DNA of 64,000 nucleotides from Eutreptiella sp. 'Long Island Sound 2002'. Lineage: Eukaryota > Euglenozoa > Euglenophyceae > Eutreptiales > Eutreptiaceae. The position numbers were made by a program, and so were the translations under genes. How positions within the stretch are numbered: the first letter of the stretch is position 1; each line of letters starts with the position of its first letter. The DNA is taken from positions 58,067,355-58,131,354 of the forward strand of contig OZ038384.1 in NCBI GenBank assembly GCA_964036045.1. Reading direction: 5' to 3'. Shown here piece after piece: positions 10,373 through 20,665 of this stretch. The notes beneath the pieces are model-generated. The model was given only the letters and a program-made list of their open reading frames with translations. It ran no database searches and had not been told where the DNA came from.

Positions 10373-11032
10373 TCACTGGCCCTCCCCTGCCGTGCAGGGG
10401 TCCTTGGACCAGTGCATATGGCCATATTTTATGCACGGCGTGGGGGGCGGCTTGCTGATGTCGTACGCCACTCCTTTCTCCGATCTGTCGCCGATCTGCT
10501 GGAAACCTCCAGTGGACCCCTTCTTGCCGCAGTCCGCGGCCCAGTGCCCGTCTTCGCCACCCGCGAAGCACCTGCCCGGCTTGGCAGGCCGTCCTTCGCC
10601 ATTAGCTCCCGTCTGTTGCTTGGGTGTCTGCGGGGTTTGCGCGTTGTGCTGCTGGACTGTCGCCCTACCATTTTGCTTCGCCAGGATTTCCTGGTGTAGC
10701 ACGTTCCATACCGCCAACACGAACTTGTCCTCCCGCCAGGTTTCCGCATTCAAAGGTCTGGTCTGCAGCTCTGCCACCGCAGATGCCAGCGTGGTCATCC
10801 ACTGGTATGGCAACGCCCTGCCCAGCATTTTCGCTATCTCCTCGTCGGTGAGCGCCGGGGCTGCCCGCGCTTTTGCCTTCTCCATCTCGAGGGTGGCCTT
10901 GGCCAGCTTCGCCTCCAGTTCCGCTATCCGTTGTTTATCGGGCGTTTGATCTGCTTCCACGATGGCGTATGCATCTTTGACGAAGATTCCCGCGTCGAAA
11001 TCGGGTCGCATGTGCTTCCGGCCGTGATACAC
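10373..11032 (-). CDS. gag: Gag-like nucleocapsid protein with damaged zinc knuckles
   Basis: A 219-residue frame with a helical, coiled-coil-like N-terminal third (IAELEAKLAKATLEMEKAKA) and a WREDKFVLAVWNVL segment. Two C-terminal knuckles, CFAGGEDGHWAADC and CIKYGHMHWSKDPC, each keep Cys, His and the last Cys but have lost the second Cys (now G and Y). The frame closes with TGA at 10373. Downstream codons in the same frame still look coding (TVRDAWEALQHVRRLTHTD) and run into the recombinase, so the TGA may be a mutation, a readthrough site or a genuine boundary. As a gag it would package element RNA. Confidence 0.6.
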   Translation of the reverse strand: MYHGRKHMRPDFDAGIFVKDAYAIVEADQTPDKQRIAELEAKLAKATLEMEKAKARAAPALTDEEIAKMLGRALPYQWMTTLASAVAELQTRPLNAETWREDKFVLAVWNVLHQEILAKQNGRATVQQHNAQTPQTPKQQTGANGEGRPAKPGRCFAGGEDGHWAADCGKKGSTGGFQQIGDRSEKGVAYDISKPPPTPCIKYGHMHWSKDPCTAGEGQ

Positions 11033-11059
11033 TCCGTCGTCGTTCCGTAGAATCGCGGG

Positions 11060-11101
11060 TCCGTACTACGTACGGGCGTATGTACTACGTACGGGCGTAC
11101 C
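11060..11101. repeat. Short tandem GTACTACGTACGGGC
   Basis: Two copies of tactacgtacgggcgta lie side by side about 30-70 bp upstream of the gag-like frame. They could belong to the 5' end of the YR retrotransposon. The core TACGTA is palindromic. Confidence 0.5.
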
Positions 11102-11899
11102 AGTGTTGTCTGCGGATTGTATACACAGTACCTAAGGTGATTGTCGTGCGTTCACCGCCCGGTGTCAATGTAGCTGGATCTCCATTGCGTCCTAGTGAAT
11201 CTTTTGTCATTTTGTTTGCAAATACGGAGCACAAGAATATGCAACGGAACTTGTGACGGCAGTGACTCAGCGTCGCCAGGAGCGGGCATACTGGTGGTAG
11301 TATGGACAAGTGCAGTAGCTTCCTCTCCGCAAACACGTCGAAGCCCACACAATCACGGACCCAAAACCAGAACCCGGGTAGGAACACCCAGCACAAAAGC
11401 TGTAAAAGGCGTGTCACTCAGACTGGGCGTGGGGCATTACATATATCCTAGGACCCTCCCTTGCAAAAGCAATAATTGACACACGGCGCCGAAGCACATC
11501 CCTGATGCCCATGGCACCTGCCGGAGCTGCAGAGCACTTGTAGGACCCCTTGCCACCGAGGGTGGGTGGGTGGGCCGACTGAAAGTTGCCTGAAAAAGAA
11601 AAGGCAAACCGATGATATTAGTGAAAAACAAGGGTTTGCCAAAGGTAGGAAGACATAGCACAAAAATTGTACAAGGCATGTCACTCAGACTGGGTGTACT
11701 TCTCTCCGGAATAGCCCAGCACAAACCAACAGAGCTAATTAGCGATCGCTGCCGGGCATTGCCCGGTGGCGCACACCAAAAAGTTAATAACTGAGCAACA
11801 CAAAGTAAACAACAAAAAGAAAATGAGCGCCCCCCTACCCCCCTCCCAACCACAGACCCGGTGGCATGCCCAAGACACAAATTAGGAGAGCCTTGGCAG

Positions 11900-12510
11900 T
11901 AAATCTCTTGGCCCACCTGGTGGTGTAAGCCCTACAGCAACGGTACGGGCCCAAGTTGAGTCCATGCGCTCTGCAGTAGGATATGCCCCGTAGGCCTACA
12001 GCGTCTGCGCTACATCTCCTGGTCTGTGGGATGGTGCAAGTCCGACGGCAAAGGCTTGGGCCCCAGTTGAGCCAAACAACTCTGCAGTAGGATCTGCCCC
12101 GTACTTGGGCCCCAGTTGAGCCCAACAGCTATGCAGTAGAATCTGCCCCGTACTCGACAGCAACTGCGCTTCATCTCTCGGTCGGCCTGGTGGTGCAAGT
12201 CCTCCAGCAAAGGTTCGGTGCCAGCCGAGTCCAACAACCCTGGGTTATGATCCGCCCCACACACCAACAGCATGCGTGCTTCATCCCCGGTCTACTGGGT
12301 GGTGCAAGTCCTCCACCGACGGTTAGGGCCCAAGCGGAGTCTATCATTTCTGCATGAGGACCTGCCCCCTACGCCGACAGCATGTGCGCTTCATCTCCCG
12401 GTCTGCCTAGTGGTTCAAGTCCTCCAAAAACGGCTCATCCGCGAGTCGAGTCCATCAGCTGTGTGTTACGATGTGCCCCATACGCCGACACCATCTGTGT
12501 TACAGCTCAC
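11900..12510. repeat. 110-bp tandem repeat, about five to six units
   Basis: Units begin with a catctcccggtctgcctggtgg-like block at about 11903, 12013, 12172, 12282 and 12392, so the period is 110 bp. One interval is 159 bp because a 49-bp piece (ttgggccccagttgag...) is duplicated. Units are well diverged, indicating an old array. Confidence 0.75.
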
Positions 12511-12557
12511 GGGAGCTCCTCGCGGTTAGTCACCCAGTGCTACCTCCACAACGGCGC

Positions 12558-12896
12558 TCAAACGATAGCAACCCCCCACTCCAGCGTGAGAGAGGGCCGT
12601 GATGCCTTCCAGACCCACAACATGACGCCAGCTTGCCAACTCAATTTCGACGTGGGCTGCTCGACGAACAGAACCAGAATCTCCGACTGGTTCGAAGCGT
12701 TGTCCACGAGAGCAGTGGCAACCTGTTGCCGCAGCTCGACCACAATATTACCTTGCTCCGCCACAACACCTTCAATCAATGGCACTTTCTCCTTCAGCCC
12801 GCACTGATTGACATCACACGAGTCATGCAGGCGCTGTAACCCCTCCCGAATGTCAGGCTGATCACCAGCAATCACTTCCGCGGGTGGGGTCCTCAC
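12558..12896 (-). CDS. Unrecognised coding-like segment with helical core
   Basis: A 112-residue minus-strand frame whose middle (EKVPLIEGVVAEQGNIVVEL, then RQQVATALVDNASNQSEILV) reads like a helical or coiled-coil protein. The ends look less natural and may be intron or shifted frame. No family is recognised. It may be one exon of an element gene continuing on the minus strand. Confidence 0.3.
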   Translation of the reverse strand: MRTPPAEVIAGDQPDIREGLQRLHDSCDVNQCGLKEKVPLIEGVVAEQGNIVVELRQQVATALVDNASNQSEILVLFVEQPTSKLSWQAGVMLWVWKASRPSLTLEWGVAIV

Positions 12897-13115
12897 ACGG
12901 CACTCGTTCTCGTTAGCGACAGGGCTGCAGTGCAGACCCGGTTCTTGAACCCTCTCAAAAGGGACATGACTGCAACATTGCTAAGAGAGCTGCCATATCC
13001 GGGGTCATGTGGGTGGGTGGAGGAGACCCCAATGATACGGACGGAAAATTGCGTGAAAAAGAAAAGGCAAACAAATGTTTTTAGTGAAAACAAGGGTTTT
13101 GCGGCTGTGTAGGCC

Positions 13116-14396
13116 TCAACTGATGCCGAAGCGTGATGGCGTAGTTGGTTTTGTGGTTGTGTGATGTGTGATGTGTATTCCGCCCTGCAAGTGTGTCGAT
13201 AGCAGTTTAAAGTAGTCCCGCTTGGCCCCCAGGGCTTTGTTGTAGTGTGCCCTTAGGTCCCTAAAGTGCTTCATCGTACGGGCGCCAAGACGGGTGCTTT
13301 GGTATGCCTGTGTTGCCGTGCGTAGGTGTCTGCGTGTAAGGTCCTCCATGTGTGATAGGAATGCTGTCCACCGTGTGTGTGGAGAGCGCTCAGCATTTTG
13401 GGTCTTTTCCGCGAGGGCACCGTGGGGCACGTTTGTCGGAGGATGGCATGTGTAAAACATTATACTGCGTCCGTGTCGTTGCCTGGGTGCTTCTTGCAGC
13501 CAAATTTCAGTGTCAATGACACCTGGGCCTCGTTCCTCTAACCGTTTGCGTTTCCGTGTTGTTCCTACTGGGGCTCCTACCATGTTGCATAAGTTGTGTG
13601 ATGTTTCACGTGGCATATAGTGCTGTGCGGTGAAGTGCGCGATCCATAAGGGTGACGGCGGGAGGTCGGGTGTGGGGGTTGAAAGTTTGCGACGGAGTCC
13701 CTATACCCCCTCTATTGCCCGGAGCTGGAAGAGTCCTACCACGGATGGGAGTTTGTGGCGGTCGTGTTAGGGGACCGTGACAATCACTAACAACGGGATG
13801 AGAAGTCTCGCGCACAGCCACTGTTCGTGATCCGTTGTTGTTGGGAGCCAGGCTTGAGCGTATGACGCCCATTCCTTCCACCAGGCCCTCCACTGGGCCC
13901 AGAAAATGGTCCAAGAAAGGCACACGGCAAGCCGCATCTGCACGGAACTCCCGTGCCGCCAGCCGCAGTGGCCGCATAGGGTTGAGATTCGTTCCCAGGG
14001 TGCTCCCTGACCCCACCAACGTACCTATCCCCACAACCATGGGAGCCATGCGGCTCGCCGATAGTGTTTTAGCGGGATCCAGCTGACGCACTGTACGTGG
14101 GCCGTCTATTTTTGTTATCGTAGTTGCATTATCCACGATTTGGCAGGTGTGGGCATGATGTGTCCGTGTAGTGCGATGTCGTGGGGTTTGGGTGGTGGCA
14201 GCTCCATGGGCGTGTTGTCGCCCATATTGGCCAACGTGTCCGAGTCGTTGTTCCCTTGTATGTCGAAGTAATCTTGGTAAGTGGTGGCGTTACATAGATT
14301 GGGGGGTCCTGGTGTCCAACGCACTGTTAAATTCTTGGCCGTGACGTTCATGCCATGGTCCATTTGCTTGGCCAACCCTTTGTAGTCCACCACTAG
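13116..14396 (-). pseudogene. Unrecognised protein of about 420 residues split over two frames
   Basis: Three minus-strand frames abut with small overlaps: 14396-14115, 14136-13606 and 13616-13116. Each reads like protein. The first is polar with NxT/NxS sites (NVTAKNLTVRWTPGPP). The second has a Gly-rich hydrophobic run (MAPMVVGIGTLVGSGSTLG), an amphipathic stretch (FLDHFLGPVEGLVEGMGV) and a Pro/Arg-rich region. The third is basic and helical (TMKHFRDLRAHYNKALGAK). The simplest view is one gene with two single-base shifts; compact overlapping genes are the alternative. No known family is visible. A structural protein of a virus-like element is only a guess. Confidence 0.35.
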
Positions 14397-14399
14397 CTA

Positions 14400-16020
14400 T
14401 GTTGTCTTCTGAGCATACCCCCCCACCACCCTAGAAGCCCGCAACGGTTGGAAGCCCGCAACAGTTCACCCACAGAGGCGGGGGAACGCAGCAAAATTAA
14501 CAGTTCCCACACACCGCCGCAGGAAGATGATCACGTGTGCAAACCCAACCGAGAGCTGGGGTTGCCGTTTAGACCGCGTGAAGTGAACAATAGTGCTGGA
14601 TGTAAACATTTTAATGGGAGCGAATTCCATGGATTCTACACAATGTAATGGGGTGTTGTGCAGCATAAAGACAGTGTAGGCAGCTTTGACACACTGTCAG
14701 TGCAGTGGGACAACACACACACCTAGCACAACAGCCAATGCTTGTACAAAGCCCCCTTCTCGCCCATTCTTGCCCATTCGATAAAATTCTAGGGGTGACC
14801 CTGCCCCACGGGGGGGATCGCAAAGGGGTGGGGGTACTAGTTGTCCGGTGATTCCCCATCATAATCCACCATCAATACACGAAGGACAACATGCAGCTAG
14901 CATCGGTCAAAAATGCGTGAAAACAGGTGAAAAGGGGCCGAAAAAGTTGAAAAGGGGTAGAAGTTATGTTCCGCCATATCCTCAATTCGGAAGAACCTCC
15001 ATAACAACTAGTCTCAACAACAATACCACAAAGTGTAGGTCTCAATGGGGGTGTCATGCCACCAAGCGCACATGACAGGGAGAAATTGGGGCTTTTTGCT
15101 ACAATTGGCAATATTCTCCATGAACGGGGTGTTGATGTGGGGCATGAAGGACGAGACTAGTTCCGAACGGTCATGCCAGGGGCGTAGCCGTGCCAGCGCA
15201 CTTTGAACACCACAGGTCTAGCCGCGGACCTATTCAGAAAATTCGCGAGGATGCTCTCGACAACGTAGTTTCCCTGCTAGGCAATGTTGGCATCCGAGTC
15301 CATTTCGTGGGTTGCATAACCTAGTCCCAAATGCTTACCATGGAAGTCAGGCTCACGGGGGCGGAGTTAGGTCGTTCTGTACCGCTCTCACGACCGCCCC
15401 GGTCCCAGCTTCACTCGGTGAGTATCCATACCCAGCGCACCACCAACAACGCACCACCAACACTAGAAAGGGGTCCCAAATGTATCACCATACTGCGTAC
15501 TAACAATCCAAATCGAAACTCTTGATAGATAGTATAGAAAAGCATAGCCTGTCCTAGCCCATCCTTTCCTATAAGTACAGCACGGGCCTTCTCACGGGGT
15601 GAGATGCATGGGTATCTCACTTTCCGCTCCCACGCCCATGGGGTGACTGCTTGTGCGGTGGCAAGTGCTGCCCTAGGCATGGTTGCGCCTGAGCCGGGGC
15701 AATAGCCGGCAGCTGTCCACTGTGTCAACTGTGATGTGGCGCGCGACCTCACGGTGTACAGGCATGACGGTACCCCTATCGGAGGGCGGAAGGAGGCACC
15801 GCCAACCCAGGGTGCCCCCCCCCGGCGCAGCACAGCCCCCCCTCACAAGGCTGAGCTTGCACAAAGGGGGCAGGTATGTAGACACATGAGCCTAAGATCG
15901 TCTAAATTTGTCCCATGCTATACCGCAGGACATTTGATGTGGCGCCATCTGTGATGTGACTTGCGGACTACAAATATGTGTCCACTGCAAATTGCCCTCA
16001 TTCATCGGCCTTACGCATAC
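14400..16020. other. No gene recognised
   Basis: Scattered short ORFs only. A minus-strand piece at about 15540-15720 (ISPREKARAVLIGKDGLGQA) has natural-looking composition but no motif. The stretch around 15090 (tttttgctacaattggcaatattct) resembles one at about 28310, so part of this region belongs to a dispersed repeat. Confidence 0.4.
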
Positions 16021-16029
16021 CTGTACCCC

Positions 16030-17350
16030 CCCCCCCCTTTGCATAGTAATCGCCTGTGCGCGAGGGTATCCTCGCACCCCGAGGGAACATATCCCAAATG
16101 ACGGTTCCCTCACCCCCGCTTGAATACTATGCAAAAGACACAAAACGCATGCTGAGCTCTACTCCACTTTGTCTGGCGGGAGTATTTGACTCTGAAGAGC
16201 TGCACATGCTCAACATGGGCCACAGGAATGGGCTCTCCAGCTGCAGGCTGGGCTGCAGCCCTGGCTGCCACCTGGGCTGCAGGCCTGGCTGCCACCTGGG
16301 CAGCAGATTCGACTGCACCCTTGGTTCAGGGTTTGGCATGAGATTTGGTAGCTTTGGGTGCAGGCTTGGCAGGGGGCTTGGCAGGGGACTCCAGCCCCCA
16401 TGGCAAGCAGTTTGCCTGAGGAACGTTGCGCGTAAAATACAATTTTCCGTTGGCCAAAACATTTGCCAGCCCCCATACTCCACACACACTCTTTGCCTCT
16501 TTGCCCACACAATCAGGTGTCAACGATGGAACATTAGAATCTGTGGCATCCTGTGAAGCATCACACGATGACCCTGACCCTGACCCTGACCCTGCAACAT
16601 CTGTCCCATCACTGTCACCTTCTGATGAACCCTCGGGCCAATATGGCCAACATCCATGGCTGAAATTGCAAAAAACTAAAATGCTCTGCATGATACAGGG
16701 TACAGTGGAGTGATAAGAAATCTGAAGTGCACGGCAATGCCCCGATAATACCACCTTTTCCAGCCAGCAAACGCACAGGAGAAGCTCAATATCTGACCTT
16801 CTGAGTAAATTTGCAAAACGTAAAGTGACGGTTCCCTGGCCCCCCCCCCTGCTAACAATGCAAGCGCAATTACAATGCAAAGGGGGGGGGGGGAGTTGCC
16901 CCAAACCTCCTCCCCGTGATGATGCAACCTCCATACACCCTGTGCATACCTGTGAGACCGCTGGGTCCGCGCAGAACGAGTGCCAAACCCAGCAGTACAG
17001 ACCACAAGAAAGAGTACTGCGAACACGATGCCTGTCCTGCTGAAGAGCCGATCTGTGGGCCTTCCCATTGCATGCTCCATCATATCACCATGGTTCCTGC
17101 ACAAGCACATCCGGATTTTGCAGTCCAGGTCGGTTCCCACCAGCAACCAAAGATTCCAGGCGTCTGTGGTGGTGCACCACGCACGAGCTGGCCCCTGCCC
17201 ACACATTTTCCCCGGACACACTTGTGCTCCACCGGTGCATCTTCACTTGGTGGTGTTTGTATTGCACCATTTAGCCACCAATGCAATGGACCACCGGATG
17301 AGGCCAGCAGCCCCCGGTTGGGGTCTGGTAAACGGGTAACTATTGAATTA
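16030..17350. repeat. Copy 1 of a dispersed element shared with 30.3-31.1 kb
   Basis: Blocks at about 16060-16110 and 16655-16860 match blocks at about 30350-30390 and 30925-31080: ggctgaaattgcaaaaaa, agccagcaaacgcacag, agctcaatatctgacctt, aagtgacggttccctgg, then a C run. Further upstream on the minus strand, about 16940-17220 reads like a separate exon with a hydrophobic segment (GIVFAVLFLVVCTAGFG). The family looks like a multi-exon element gene with poorly conserved exons and better conserved intron edges. Confidence 0.5.
16110..16659 (-). pseudogene. Exon-like Ala/Pro/Lys-rich segment
   Basis: On the minus strand a pyrimidine-rich stretch ending in tttgcaatttcag precedes base 16659, a good 3' splice site. 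The following frame holds a GS-rich linker (VAGSGSGSGSS), CVGKEAKSVCGVWGLANVLA, and a histone H1-like tail (AKPPAKPAPKATKSHAKP). It then meets TGA at 16326 and continues with Ala-rich repeats (AAQVAARPAAQVAAR), coded by a ctgggctgcagccctgg-type minisatellite at 16240-16300. The same acceptor and upstream intron recur at 30928. Function is unknown. Confidence 0.35.
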
Positions 17351-17639
17351 GCCACTAGGGGATGTGGTGATGCTGGAACAATGCGTATCCCGGAGGGCCT
17401 TTGGACTGAATGAGCTGATCACAATTTTGCATGCACCAGTGAGACTCTCGCCCCCATACACAGGGTCCCAACACTGCTGCTTTGTTGCGTACATTGTATC
17501 AGGCAGGCCTGTTGAAGACCACCTGTAAGCCGCGCAATGCTAAAGCATTCGTAAAATAGAAAAATGAGCGCAATTGCTAGTTGATTTTGAGCATGGTGCT
17601 GGGTGCTCTTAGAAAGCACGCCTATTTAAATTACCGTCA

Positions 17640-17930
17640 TTGGCAGGCTTAGCTTGTATGCTTTCAGACTTGGATACCCCAGCTTGGGCATGTAAGTTAC
17701 ACATCAGTAACTGCTACTGGAGCATTTGCCTCCCCCCACATTTGACCGAATGCATTCGCGTTGGAAATCCTGATGTCTATGCAATAATACCGGTCCCTTT
17801 TGGCTCGCATCAGGCGCCGGGACTGGTTTCATATTGATTGCATCTCTCATGGAGTGTTGTAGACCTGACACGATGCATCCAAGATATGGCCTGGGCAGCA
17901 CAATCTACAAACTCACCCAGTCATCCAAGA
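17640..17930 (+). pseudogene. Reverse transcriptase fragment
   Basis: The plus frame from 17640 reads WACKLHISNCYWSICLPPHL, then a VYAIIPVPFGSHQAPGL block. This matches RT motif A to motif B spacing in the YR element above (CTLDISNHFLSCRLPP, LPFGWKHSPSMAQ). The catalytic Asp of motif A is His here, so the fragment is dead. It ends at a TGA after Tyr near 17835. Only the finger-palm part remains. Confidence 0.6.
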
Positions 17931-17939
17931 GAACCTGCC

Positions 17940-18925
17940 AGGCATCAAGGAGGAGGAGGAGGAGGAGAAGAGGAGGAGATGCAGTCCCCCAGTAGGGCAC
18001 ACCCGCGCACCATCCCCATGGTGCCGGATGGCCCCACCGATCTGGGCCGTCGATTCGATGGGGGAGGACCCTGACCACGGGCCCAGTCCGGTTCAGCATC
18101 ATGGCAGCGACTCTCCTCTTCGTCTCCTCCTTGTGGACTCCTGGCCACACCCCAACCGTGCGCAGCGGGTACCACCCAGGAGCCCTGGAGGGGGGCAAGG
18201 CAGGGAATCCGGCTCCACTTCCGGCTCGGCTCCCCCCCCCCAAGGGGGTGGGGACACAGTCTCACGGCTGTGGGCCCTTAGCTTGCCAGGTACTACCGAA
18301 AGGGCGGCGTTTGGCACGCGGGTCATGGGGTCTTGCTCCATAGCCTGATCCCTCACTCCGCCGCACAGCCCTCGTGGTTGAGGTGCCACTACGCGGTAGG
18401 ACAAACCCTCCCTCGGTGCATATTCCGGCCCGGAAAGTACCTGAGGTCGAGGATTGCCTGGGACGCTCACCGTGCTGGTCGCCATGCCAGCCCCGGTAGT
18501 TGGTAGGAGACCGGGCTTGGACCCTAGGCACGATCGTGCAGGCGGCAAGCCCCTTGACGACCGTGCGGGACCCGCGTCTCGTCCCCCCATGGGGCGTCCC
18601 TATCTCCACATGGTCCGTCTACCCTAGTGGCCTACATTAAATCCAATATGGTTAAGTTTTAATAAATATTTCATATATGAGCTCATTCATATATGAACGT
18701 GCCAGATAGTAAGAGGTTGGCTCGCTTTCCCATCATTTTGCCACATTTGTGTCCTTCTTTTTCTCTCTATATCACAATGTCTAAGGGTTCTTATGGGGTA
18801 CATTGCTGCACAATGGGATAGTAGAGGGGTCCCAAGGGTATGTGGTTGGGTACCCCGCACACACCCCACTTTCGGTGCCCACTATGCACCTCACTCATAT
18901 CGCCCATTTTCCTTGTTCAGCTCTT
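17940..18925. other. No convincing gene
   Basis: A (gga)n run at 17948-17975, GC-rich ORFs on both strands at 18000-18600, and an AT-rich stretch with a near-palindrome (atatatgagctcattcatatat) at about 18670. The piece at 18584-18622 belongs to the ~105-bp repeat family described below. Confidence 0.4.
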
Positions 18926-18929
18926 GTGA

Positions 18930-19460
18930 TGCCTTTCTCTCGGGACAAACTTACCGAGCTTAGCATGACCCTTACACGGCTAAGTGGCGCCAAGAGTTTG
19001 CGCGACCCATTGGTTGCGCAACTCCTCGGCGAGTGGGTGCCTTCATCCCCTTTGGCCAAGGCCCGATGATCGGAGGCCACGGAGATGGGCTACCCCGCCC
19101 TTAATCGTAGTAAGCAATTGGAGGCGGTGAAACAATACGGAGATGGGCACCGTTCGCGGTGTCCATCGCAACAAGGGTGGTGTTGCCTGGGCGGAATACC
19201 CAGGCAACACCACCCTTTACGAGGTGGCCCGCGGCCTCCTCTTCCCCTCCCCGGAAGAAGCTGAAACCTATCGGCGAAAAGCGGTGGGGGGGAAGCAGAA
19301 GGCAAAGACCACCGCTAACCCCTCTAACCCCGCGACTAACCCCCAGTCTGACCAACCCCAACCAAGCACCACCGAACCCCCTAACCCCGTTGACAAAGAG
19401 AACAAAGAGAATAAAGAACAAGAGGGGGGTGACCCTGCAAAGGGGTCGCACGAACCGTAA
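18930..19460 (+). pseudogene. Unrecognised two-frame coding segment containing a perfect hairpin
   Basis: The frame from ATG 18930 (MPFSRDKLTELSMTLTRLSG) is helical and ends at TGA 19067, but continues to look coding to about 19130. A second frame from ATG 19143 to a TAA at about 19458 begins with GGVAWAEYPGNTTLYEVARG and ends in a Pro/Asn/Lys/Glu-rich low-complexity tail. The two probably form one gene with a shift. The hairpin at 19173-19217 lies inside the second frame. I recognise no family. Confidence 0.35.
19173..19217. repeat. Perfect 19-bp inverted repeat, 7-base loop
   Basis: AAGGGTGGTGTTGCCTGGG at 19173-19191 is followed by cggaata and then its exact complement CCCAGGCAACACCACCCTT at 19199-19217. 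Nothing beyond base 19 pairs. Such a hairpin is exceptional in otherwise coding-looking DNA. Confidence 0.95.
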
Positions 19461-19559
19461 GGGCCCGGAAACGGACTCATCCGGCCAGTATGGCCATAAG
19501 CAAGACAAAAAACGGAAAGCAAAGTATGTGGTATGTGTTCTTGTGTGTTTTTGTGCATT

Positions 19560-19700
19560 TGCAGGGCAGGTTAATATTTGGGTTAATATCTGTGAGTTAA
19601 TATTAAGCCGGCGCTTTTCTAATATTTAATATCTGAGATATTAATTTCAAACATTAAAGCAAATATTAACTCCGAGTCCCATTTCAACATTTTTGTAGAT
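19560..19700. other. AT-rich ATTAATATT-containing stretch
   Basis: ttaatatt-type words recur between 19570 and 19675 (gttaatattt, gttaatatct, gttaatatta, atttaatatc). No gene is present from 19470 to about 19880. Confidence 0.5.
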
Positions 19701-20151
19701 GTACACCGGTAGAACCCCCCGCCCAAACCCCGGGTGGAAAATGCCACCAAACACGCAAGGCACCCCATAGGGGTGCAAATTTTCCCTAGGTATCCCCCAT
19801 CCCCTTGTATAAACACGGGAAAGTGAGTTAACCTTTTAATTTTCCCCCAAATATTCAAAATATTGGATTTAATCTAGGCTACTAGGGTAGGACCGAGGGG
19901 ACCCGGGTGTGTCCGCCGCTGTGTGGGGAGGGAAGGACGGCGCCTGCATCATCCCCCCACGGCATCCCTATCTCCACACTGTCCGTCCAGGACCAAGGGG
20001 ACTCGGGTGTACCCGCCGCTGTGTGTGGGGGAAGGGGTATCAATGGCCGGTATCAATTGATTCAATGTCCCCGCCATTGACAATTTCAGCCCTTAGTCCA
20101 GTCGTTCTTGCACAGTAATTGTGTCCGCTTCTTGGTTAGGGTGCTGCACTA

Positions 20152-20515
20152 TCTTATGTGGTCGATGCGTTGGTTGCTGGCTGGTATGTTCAGTGGCATG
20201 GTTGCTTGTGCTGTAACTTGTTGTCCATCGTGCCATACCTGATCAATATATTCGCTAGCGCCCGTGTATGCGAGCTGCATTCTACCACTCCCACTGTGTT
20301 CGGGCTGCAAAGCATGGCACTCCTTCGGCCTTACCCTCAACGGTGATAGATTAAAGGTTTCACAAAAAGCAATAAGCCACACAAAGGGGGTGACTAGCCG
20401 TTGCTCATATCTCTCGCAGGGTGGTGGGAGAATATGAGAGTAAGACATGCTGAAAGTGGTACTGGGCGTGAAACCAGCCATAAAACTTTGAGACTCCAGG
20501 ATCGCATATAGTGTC
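20152..20515 (-). CDS. Unrecognised exon-like segment
   Basis: The minus frame from about 20515 to the stop near 20149 has natural composition: LESQSFMAGFTPSTTFSMSY, VTPFVWLIAFCETFNLSPLR and EYIDQVWHDGQQVTAQATM. It is directly preceded on its 5' side by the SINE-like element at 20516-20660, which seems to have been inserted at or near the exon edge. No family is recognised. Confidence 0.4.
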
Positions 20516-20665
20516 CTTGTGTGACAGTTAGCACAGCGGTTGTGCGGCCACTCTGGCGCCGGTTCGAGCCCCCCTCGCCACACTCCTCTCCTGCCGGCGG
20601 GCAGGAGAAGAGTACGAAGAGGAGATGTGCCTCCCCGCCGCCGACACACGTCGGTGGCATGGCGC
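20516..20665 (+). mobile_element. tRNA-related SINE-like element
   Basis: A perfect A-box match (TAGCACAGCGG, 20529-20539) and B-box match (GGTTCGAGCCC, 20561-20571) lie in tRNA order, with a GCAC/GTGC D-stem around agcggtt. The gap between boxes is about 10 bases shorter than in a real tRNA, so this is not a functional tRNA. About 90 further bases (cctgccggcgggcaggag and on) form the body. Pol III promoter function is inference. Confidence 0.4.

Larger units (their letters stand above)
6956..11032 (-). mobile_element. Tyrosine-recombinase (DIRS-like) retrotransposon
   Basis: A minus-strand coding unit reads gag-like protein, then tyrosine recombinase, reverse transcriptase and RNase H. Gag, YR, RT and RNase H lie in the same frame class except for a middle section (about 8800-8190) shifted by one, with compensating shifts on each side. 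This suggests one ancestral polyprotein. Interruptions are TGA at 10373 and TAG at 7406. Classic DIRS1 has YR last; here YR precedes RT, an order to compare with PAT- and kangaroo-type elements. Terminal repeats were not identified with certainty, so only the coding span is given. Confidence 0.75.
11360..13105. repeat. Dispersed short repeats sharing two blocks
   Basis: One block (gtgtcactcagactggg, with agcacaaaa upstream) occurs at about 11373-11430 and 11650-11700. A second block (tgaaaaagaaaaggcaaac followed by tagtgaaaacaagggttt) occurs at about 11580-11640 and 13045-13100. A gtgggtgggtggg-type stretch precedes the second block both times. These are probably fragments of one element family. 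Confidence 0.6.

Noticed and set aside
9600-10949. 449-residue plus-strand ORF
   Set aside because: Antisense to the YR recombinase and gag frames, which carry recognisable motifs; its length follows from the GC-rich opposite strand.
20521-20595. Functional tRNA gene
   Set aside because: A and B boxes are present but too close, and the acceptor stem pairs only in part.
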